DNA of 52,328 nt from Pseudomonadota bacterium (GTDB lineage Bacteria; Pseudomonadota; Gammaproteobacteria; Xanthomonadales; Rhodanobacteraceae). The position numbers were made by a program, and so were the translations under genes. The DNA is taken from assembly GCA_018240565.1 (NCBI GenBank), contig JAFEFO010000021.1, positions 1 to 52,328 of the forward strand, written 5' to 3'. This document shows positions 47,578 through 52,328 of the stretch, in pieces; position 1 is the first letter of the stretch, and every line of letters begins with the position of its first letter. The notes beneath the pieces are model-generated. The model was not told where the DNA came from. It saw only the letters and a program-made list of their open reading frames with translations, and searched no databases.

Positions 47578-48582
47578 GTGAACACGGCCAATTCATCGGG
47601 TTTCACCGGCAGCTATGCGCGCGAGCGCGAAGATCGCGGTTTGCTGGTGTTTGCCGGCAACGCCAATCGTGCATTGGCGCAAGCGGTGTGCCATGAGTTG
47701 AACGTGCCGTTGGGCAAGGCGCTGGTCAGCCGTTTTTCCGATGGCGAAGTGCAGGTCGAGATCGAGGAAAACGTGCGCCGCCAAGAGGTGTTCGTGATCC
47801 AGCCGACATCGGCGCCGACCGCGGACAACTTCATGGAATTGCTGGTGCTGGTGGATGCGCTCAAGCGCGCCTCGGCGGCCAGCGTGACCGCGGTGATCCC
47901 GTACTTCGGCTATGCCCGGCAGGACCGGCGCACGCGTTCGGCGCGCGTGCCGATCACGGCCAAGGTGGCGGCGACGATGATCGGATCGGTCGGTACCGAC
48001 CAGGTGTTGACGGTCGACTTGCACGCCGACCAGATCCAGGGATTTTTCGATATCCCGGTGGACAATGTATACTCGTCGCCCGTTTTGCTCGCCGATATCT
48101 GGCGTTGCCATGGCGGCAGCGACCTGATCGTGGTCAGTCCGGATGTCGGCGGCGTGGCGAGGGCGAGAGCCTTGGCCAAGCGACTGGACGATGCGGACCT
48201 GGCGATCATCGACAAGCGCCGGCCGCGGCCGAACGAAGCCACGGTGATGAACATCATCGGCGACGTCCGCGATCGCGTCTGCGTGCTGGTCGACGACATC
48301 GTCGATACCGCCGGCACGCTGTGCGCGGCGGCGGCGGCGTTGAAGAAGAATGGCGCGCGCAAGGTGGTGGCGTACTGCACGCATCCGGTGTTGTCGGGCG
48401 CGGCGATCCAGAATATCGCCGGGTCGCAGCTCGACGAACTGGTGGTGACGGACACGATCGCGCTGGCGGATGTGGCGCGCGCCTGCGCGAAAATCCGCCA
48501 GCTGAGCGTGGCGGAATTGCTCGGCGAGACGATCCGGCGCATTGCGTTTGGCGAGTCGGTCAGCTCGCTGTATGTAGACTAG
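47578..48582 (+). CDS. prs: Ribose-phosphate pyrophosphokinase
   Basis: 334 residues. It makes PRPP from ribose-5-phosphate and [63 protein letters not shown] (metal site) and the PRPP loop [14 protein letters not shown] are conserved. A GTG at 47578 with GGGAG 6 bp upstream is taken as the start; an ATG at 47548 is possible and would add 10 residues. Either N-terminus is longer than the family's usual few residues before LLVF. Three hairpins and a terminator lie between it and rplY. Confidence 0.94.
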   Translation: MNTANSSGFTGSYAREREDRGLLVFAGNANRALAQAVCHELNVPLGKALVSRFSDGEVQVEIEENVRRQEVFVIQPTSAPTADNFMELLVLVDALKRASAASVTAVIPYFGYARQDRRTRSARVPITAKVAATMIGSVGTDQVLTVDLHADQIQGFFDIPVDNVYSSPVLLADIWRCHGGSDLIVVSPDVGGVARARALAKRLDDADLAIIDKRRPRPNEATVMNIIGDVRDRVCVLVDDIVDTAGTLCAAAAALKKNGARKVVAYCTHPVLSGAAIQNIAGSQLDELVVTDTIALADVARACAKIRQLSVAELLGETIRRIAFGESVSSLYVD

Positions 48583-48616
48583 GTTTTTTGCGACACCGGG
48601 CATCCTGCCACGGGTC

Positions 48617-48699
48617 GCTTGCAAACAGTCGCGGCATAGCCGCGCCACGTTTGTCGCAAGCATTGCTGGTGCAATGCTGCGCCGGCACATCCATGTGCC
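48617..48699 (+). promoter_or_regulatory. Structured RNA segment between prs and rplY
   Basis: Successive helices: GCTTGC/GCAAGC (48617-48622 with 48656-48661) closing AAAC/GTTT and an inner GCGGC-ATA-GCCGC hairpin; GCATTGC-TGGT-GCAATGC (48660-48677); CGGCACAT-CC-ATGTGCCG (about 48682-48699). All stems pair without mismatches except the first multi-part one. It may be the prs 3' UTR or an rplY leader. Matches no riboswitch I know. Confidence 0.5.
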
Positions 48700-48712
48700 G
48701 AGTTCGTCTTTG

Positions 48713-48738
48713 ACTCCCCTGGTCGCGGGGGAGTTTTT
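48713..48738 (+). terminator. Intrinsic terminator between prs and rplY
   Basis: ACTCCCC (48713-48719) pairs with GGGGAGT (48728-48734), followed by a run of five T. It lies about 130 bp after prs and 41 bp before rplY. It may end the prs transcript or act as an attenuator for rplY. Confidence 0.75.
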
Positions 48739-48779
48739 CGCCGCCGCGAGGCGGTCAACTGCAACGAAGGTAGATCAAC

Positions 48780-49496
48780 ATGGCAACGATTCACGAAATT
48801 CCGGCGGAAACCCGCACGGACGAAGGCAAAGGTGCGAGCCGCCGCCTGCGTACCTCGGGCAAGGTGCCGGCCATCCTTTACGGCAGCCGCGAGCAGCCGG
48901 CGAGCATCCAGCTCGAGCACAACACGGTGTGGCTGGCGTCGCAGCACGAATGGTTCTATTCGGCCATTCTCGACCTGAAGCTCGACGGCAAGGCGCAGAA
49001 GGTGCTCTTGCGTGACCTGCAGCGGCACCCGTTCAAGGCGCAGTTGCTGCACCTGGACTTCCAGCGCGTCGACGAGAACAAGGCCATCCGCATCCGCGTG
49101 CCGCTGCACTTCCTCAATCAGGAAAAGTCGCCGGCCGGCAAGATGGCGGGCGTGCTGATTTCGCATGCGCTGACCGATGCGGAAATTTCCTGCCTGCCGA
49201 AGGACCTGCCGGAGAGCATCACGGTCGATCTGTCCGAGTTGAAGCTCGGCGACATCGTGCATCTGTCCGACCTGAAGCTTCCGGCCGGCGTGGAAATCCC
49301 GGCGCTGCGCCTGGGCAAGGAGCACGATGCGGCGGTGGTCACGGCGCAGGAACTCAAGCAGGAAGTCGAAGCGGCTCCGGTTGCCGAAGGCGATGCGGCA
49401 GCGGCTGGCGCAGCCGGCGCGGCACCTGCGGCCGGCGCGGCTCCTGCGGCTGGCGCTGCAGCACCCGCAGCGGCCAAGAAAGACGAGAAGAAATAA
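48780..49496 (+). CDS. rplY: 50S ribosomal protein L25 (CTC form)
   Basis: 238 residues. The N-terminal L25 domain (about 1-95: AETRTDEGKGASRRLRTSGKVPAILYG, then VLLRDLQRHPFKAQLLHLDFQRV) binds 5S rRNA. The TL5/CTC-type C-terminal domain (VPLHFLNQEKSPAGKMAGVL, LPESITVDLSELKLGDIVHLSDL) follows. The last 40 residues are an Ala/Pro/Gly repeat (AAPAAG units) ending KKDEKK. An AAGG site precedes the ATG. A REPIN-like element begins 13 bp after the stop. Confidence 0.95.
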   Translation: MATIHEIPAETRTDEGKGASRRLRTSGKVPAILYGSREQPASIQLEHNTVWLASQHEWFYSAILDLKLDGKAQKVLLRDLQRHPFKAQLLHLDFQRVDENKAIRIRVPLHFLNQEKSPAGKMAGVLISHALTDAEISCLPKDLPESITVDLSELKLGDIVHLSDLKLPAGVEIPALRLGKEHDAAVVTAQELKQEVEAAPVAEGDAAAAGAAGAAPAAGAAPAAGAAAPAAAKKDEKK

Positions 49497-49508
49497 GGGC
49501 AGGATGCC

Positions 49509-49610
49509 GTTATCCCGTGCAGGCCAAGGATGGCCGATGACACGGGATCCAGTTTTTGCTGCGCACGTATTGCAAATGCAAAACTGGATTCCGGCTTGCG
49601 CCGGAATGAC
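49509..49610. repeat. REPIN-like paired palindrome, copy 4, divergent left arm (102 bp)
   Basis: The right arm 49584-49610 (CTGGATTCC...GGAATGAC) matches the family. The left arm (49509-49552) has a longer, different hairpin, ATCCCGTG with CACGGGAT. The centre adds TTTTGC...GCAAAA, so the outer pairing extends inwards. It lies 13 bp after rplY and 11 bp before pth. Confidence 0.75.
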
Positions 49611-49621
49611 GAGCAAAGCTC

Positions 49622-50203
49622 ATGGCTGCGCTTCGCCTCATCGTCGGCTTGGGCAATCCGGGTGCGGAACACCTGCGCACCCGGCACAACGCCGGCTTCT
49701 GGTTTGTCGACGCCCTCGCCCAGCGCGAGGGCGCGCGTTTTGGCATGGAAGGAAAACTCCATGGCGAAACGGCCAAGATCGTGCTCGATGGCAATCCGCT
49801 GCTGCTGCTCAAGCCATCCACGTTCATGAACAAGAGCGGCATCGCGGTTGCCAGTGCCTTGCGTTACTGGAAGATCGAGCCGGAAGAAATGCTCGTCGCG
49901 CATGATGACCTGGATCTGCCGCCGGGCACGGTGCGTTTGAAGTTCGACGGCGGCCACGGCGGCCAGAACGGCCTGCGTGACATCTTCGCGCACCTGGGAC
50001 ACGGCCGGTTCCATCGCCTTCGCGTGGGGATCGGCCATCCGGGTCACAAGGACCGGGTCACGCCGTGGGTGCTCGGGCGCCCGGGCAAGGCGGACGAAGA
50101 GGCGATCCTCGGCGCGGTCGGTGCGGCGCTGGAAGTTTTGCCGCTCGCGGTCGCGGGCGATTTCAACGAAGCGATGAAACGGCTGCACACAGCGCCGGAA
50201 TAA
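49622..50203 (+). CDS. pth: Peptidyl-tRNA hydrolase
   Basis: 193 residues. [25 protein letters not shown] contains the catalytic Asn and His. [29 protein letters not shown] (Asp) and [12 protein letters not shown] follow as expected. It recycles peptidyl-tRNAs released from stalled ribosomes. The start at 49622 is just after the REPIN-like element; the ATG inside that element (49606) is out of frame. ychF starts 8 bp after the stop. Confidence 0.97.
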   Translation: MAALRLIVGLGNPGAEHLRTRHNAGFWFVDALAQREGARFGMEGKLHGETAKIVLDGNPLLLLKPSTFMNKSGIAVASALRYWKIEPEEMLVAHDDLDLPPGTVRLKFDGGHGGQNGLRDIFAHLGHGRFHRLRVGIGHPGHKDRVTPWVLGRPGKADEEAILGAVGAALEVLPLAVAGDFNEAMKRLHTAPE

Positions 50204-50211
50204 GGAATCCC

Positions 50212-51303
<1,092 letters not shown>

Positions 51304-51443
51304 AAATCTGCTGCGCTCGGCATCCCGCGTGCCGGGCCGTGCTCGGAATCCTCATGTACCCACCTGTACACTCCGGTTCCTGTGCGCGTCCGACGCGCGA
51401 CCTGCCTTCGCTCGCGACGATTTTCAGTTGATGGGAGACCCGG

Positions 51444-51944
51444 ATGCCTGGCACTGACCGTGAAGTGAAATTCTGTTTTCTTGCCCAGCCGACGGACGTC
51501 AATTTTTCCGGCAAGGTGCACGGCGGCTTCGTGATGAAGTGGATCGACCAGGCCGGCTATGCCTGCGCGGTGGGCTGGAGCGGGCTCGTTTGCGTGACCG
51601 TGGCCGTCGGCGGCATCCGTTTCGTGCATCCGATCTGCATCGGCGACATGGTGACGGTGCATTGCCAGCTCATCTATACCGGCAATACCAGCATGCATTT
51701 CAGCGTCGATGTGCTGGCGCGCAACCTGACGACGGGCGCCGAAGTCCTGGCGACCCATTGCGTTATCGTGATGGTGGCCACCGATGCGTCCGGCAAACCC
51801 ACGCCGGTGCCCAAATGGCTGCCGGTCAGCGACGACGACAAGGCCCTGGCGGCCTACGCGCAGAAGCTGATGGAGCTGGACAAGAACATCGAGCAGGAAA
51901 TCGCCCGCTACCGCGACGCCGCGCACCTGCCTTCGCCGGGTTGA
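51444..51944 (+). CDS. Hotdog-fold acyl-CoA thioesterase (YciA-like)
   Basis: 166 residues. VKFCFLAQPTDVNFSGKVHGGFVMKWIDQAGYACAVGWSG shows the hotdog helix with the conserved N...G.vhGG..m..iD pattern. IRFVHPICIGDMVTVHCQLIYTGNTSMHFSVDV forms the central strands. The catalytic Asp is in WIDQAG. It hydrolyses acyl-CoA, with chain length not predictable. It begins 140 bp after ychF; this gap holds no gene and no clear terminator. Confidence 0.9.
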   Translation: MPGTDREVKFCFLAQPTDVNFSGKVHGGFVMKWIDQAGYACAVGWSGLVCVTVAVGGIRFVHPICIGDMVTVHCQLIYTGNTSMHFSVDVLARNLTTGAEVLATHCVIVMVATDASGKPTPVPKWLPVSDDDKALAAYAQKLMELDKNIEQEIARYRDAAHLPSPG

Positions 51945-51973
51945 GCCCGCCACCTAGCATTTTCCATGCCGCC

Positions 51974-52002
51974 TTGACAAGGAATGTCCCGGAAACGACA
52001 AT
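51974..52002 (+). promoter_or_regulatory. Promoter of the tRNA-Tyr-Gly-Thr cluster
   Basis: -35 TTGACA (51974-51979, perfect), 17-bp spacer, -10 GACAAT (51997-52002), followed by a GC-rich discriminator (GGCGGCTCCGCG) as expected for growth-rate and ppGpp control. The leader is about 105 nt and carries an AACGC/GCGTT hairpin with a T run (near 52050-52070). Confidence 0.75.
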
Positions 52003-52117
52003 AGGCGGCTCCGCGCGGTAATGCGTGCATCCGTTGAAACGTCCGACCGAAACGCCGGGCGTTTTTTCGCGTCGCCGGCGGTTTGCAAGCAACGAGAGGT
52101 GCGAACACAAGATTCCC

Positions 52118-52203
52118 GGAGGGATACCCAAGCGGCCAACGGGGGCAGACTGTAAATCTGCTGGCTCATGCCTTCGGTGGTTCGAATCCACCTCCCTCCA
52201 CCA
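52118..52203 (+). tRNA. tRNA-Tyr (GTA)
   Basis: 86 nt with a long variable arm and encoded CCA. Acceptor GGAGGGA/TCCCTCC; anticodon stem GCAGA/TCTGC encloses CTGTAAA, anticodon GTA. The class II variable arm fits Tyr. Confidence 0.97.
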
Positions 52204-52233
52204 AAAAAAGCGAGAGACGAGAAGTACCCCGGC

Positions 52234-52307
52234 GCGGGAGTAGTTCAATGGTAGAACTGTAGCCTTCCAAGCTACTAGTGCGGGTTCGATTCCCGTCTCC
52301 CGCTCCA
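52234..52307 (+). tRNA. tRNA-Gly (TCC)
   Basis: 74 nt including TCCA. Acceptor GCGGGAG/CTCCCGC; anticodon stem GTAGC/GCTAC encloses CTTCCAA, anticodon TCC. It lies 30 bp after tRNA-Tyr in the same transcript. Confidence 0.97.
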
Positions 52308-52309
52308 CC

Positions 52310-52328
52310 GCTCACGTAGCTCAGTCGG
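52310..52328 (+). tRNA. tRNA-Thr, 5' part only (cut by window edge)
   Basis: GCTCACGTAGCTCAGTCGG matches the acceptor 5' strand and D-arm of tRNA-Thr(GGT). It starts 2 bp after tRNA-Gly. The Tyr-Gly-Thr order upstream of tuf in other gammaproteobacteria supports the identity; the anticodon is outside. Confidence 0.7.

Overview
The window reads as chromosomal DNA of a high-GC gammaproteobacterium, most like the Xanthomonadales (Rhodanobacteraceae/Xanthomonadaceae). This is inferred from gene order and gene families: TPR lipoprotein-lolB-ispE-tRNA-Gln-prs-rplY-pth-ychF, ftsY-mutY-yggX divergent from rsmD-coaD, split pntAA/pntAB/pntB, a DUF6491 protein, a xanthomonalisin-like S53 protease and an XcOGT-like TPR/O-GlcNAc-transferase. 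No species can be named from sequence alone. Almost all DNA is coding, and many neighbouring genes overlap by 4 bp (ATGA or GTGA), so operons are tightly coupled.

Layout. 1-1.3 kb: an arginase-family gene cut by the window edge, a SAM methyltransferase and tRNA-Phe (all minus), with a clear sigma-70 promoter for the tRNA. 1.4-9 kb: DUF6491 protein, then ftsY-mutY-yggX (minus) divergent from a plus-strand run rsmD-coaD-lipoprotein-ggt-MBL hydrolase-TMEM43-like. 9-12.6 kb: NUDIX hydrolase, secreted TPR/beta-propeller protein, stand-alone 5'-3' exonuclease, nitroreductase. 12.7-19.4 kb: a cbb3 oxidase operon read on the minus strand as ccoN-O-Q-P-(short FixH-like)-ccoI-ccoS-safE, without ccoG. 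19.6-22.5 kb: NAD(P) transhydrogenase pntAA-pntAB-pntB. 22.5-30 kb: poorly characterised secreted and membrane proteins, a MocR-type regulator divergent from a monooxygenase/GNAT pair, sufT behind an IscR-like site, and a large degenerate REC-GGDEF-EAL protein. 30-32.8 kb: a 565 bp AT-rich regulatory gap and a secreted S53 peptidase with PKD and PPC domains.

33-35.5 kb is the only clearly accessory patch: a broken type I methyltransferase gene (4-bp TATG duplication plus truncated 3' end) and a hicB-hicA toxin-antitoxin pair. 35.5-39 kb: AidB-like acyl-CoA dehydrogenase, DUF2069 protein, wrbA, a TlpA-like thioredoxin, acylphosphatase. 39-44 kb (minus): hemA-prfA-TPR/OGT-moaB. 44-51.3 kb (plus): the conserved outer-membrane/isoprenoid/nucleotide/translation cluster ending in ychF. 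The right edge holds an acyl-CoA thioesterase and the start of a tRNA-Tyr-Gly-Thr cluster, which in many gammaproteobacteria leads into tuf; its promoter is visible.

The most distinctive non-coding feature is a family of four REPIN-like paired palindromes, 85-108 bp long. Each starts or ends 4-21 bp beyond a stop codon, and one supplies the likely lolB start codon. Other points to check are the IscR-like operator over the sufT start, a four-hairpin region between prs and rplY, a MocR-side inverted repeat, and the hsdM slip duplication. I did not find a clearly new multi-gene defence or biosynthetic system.
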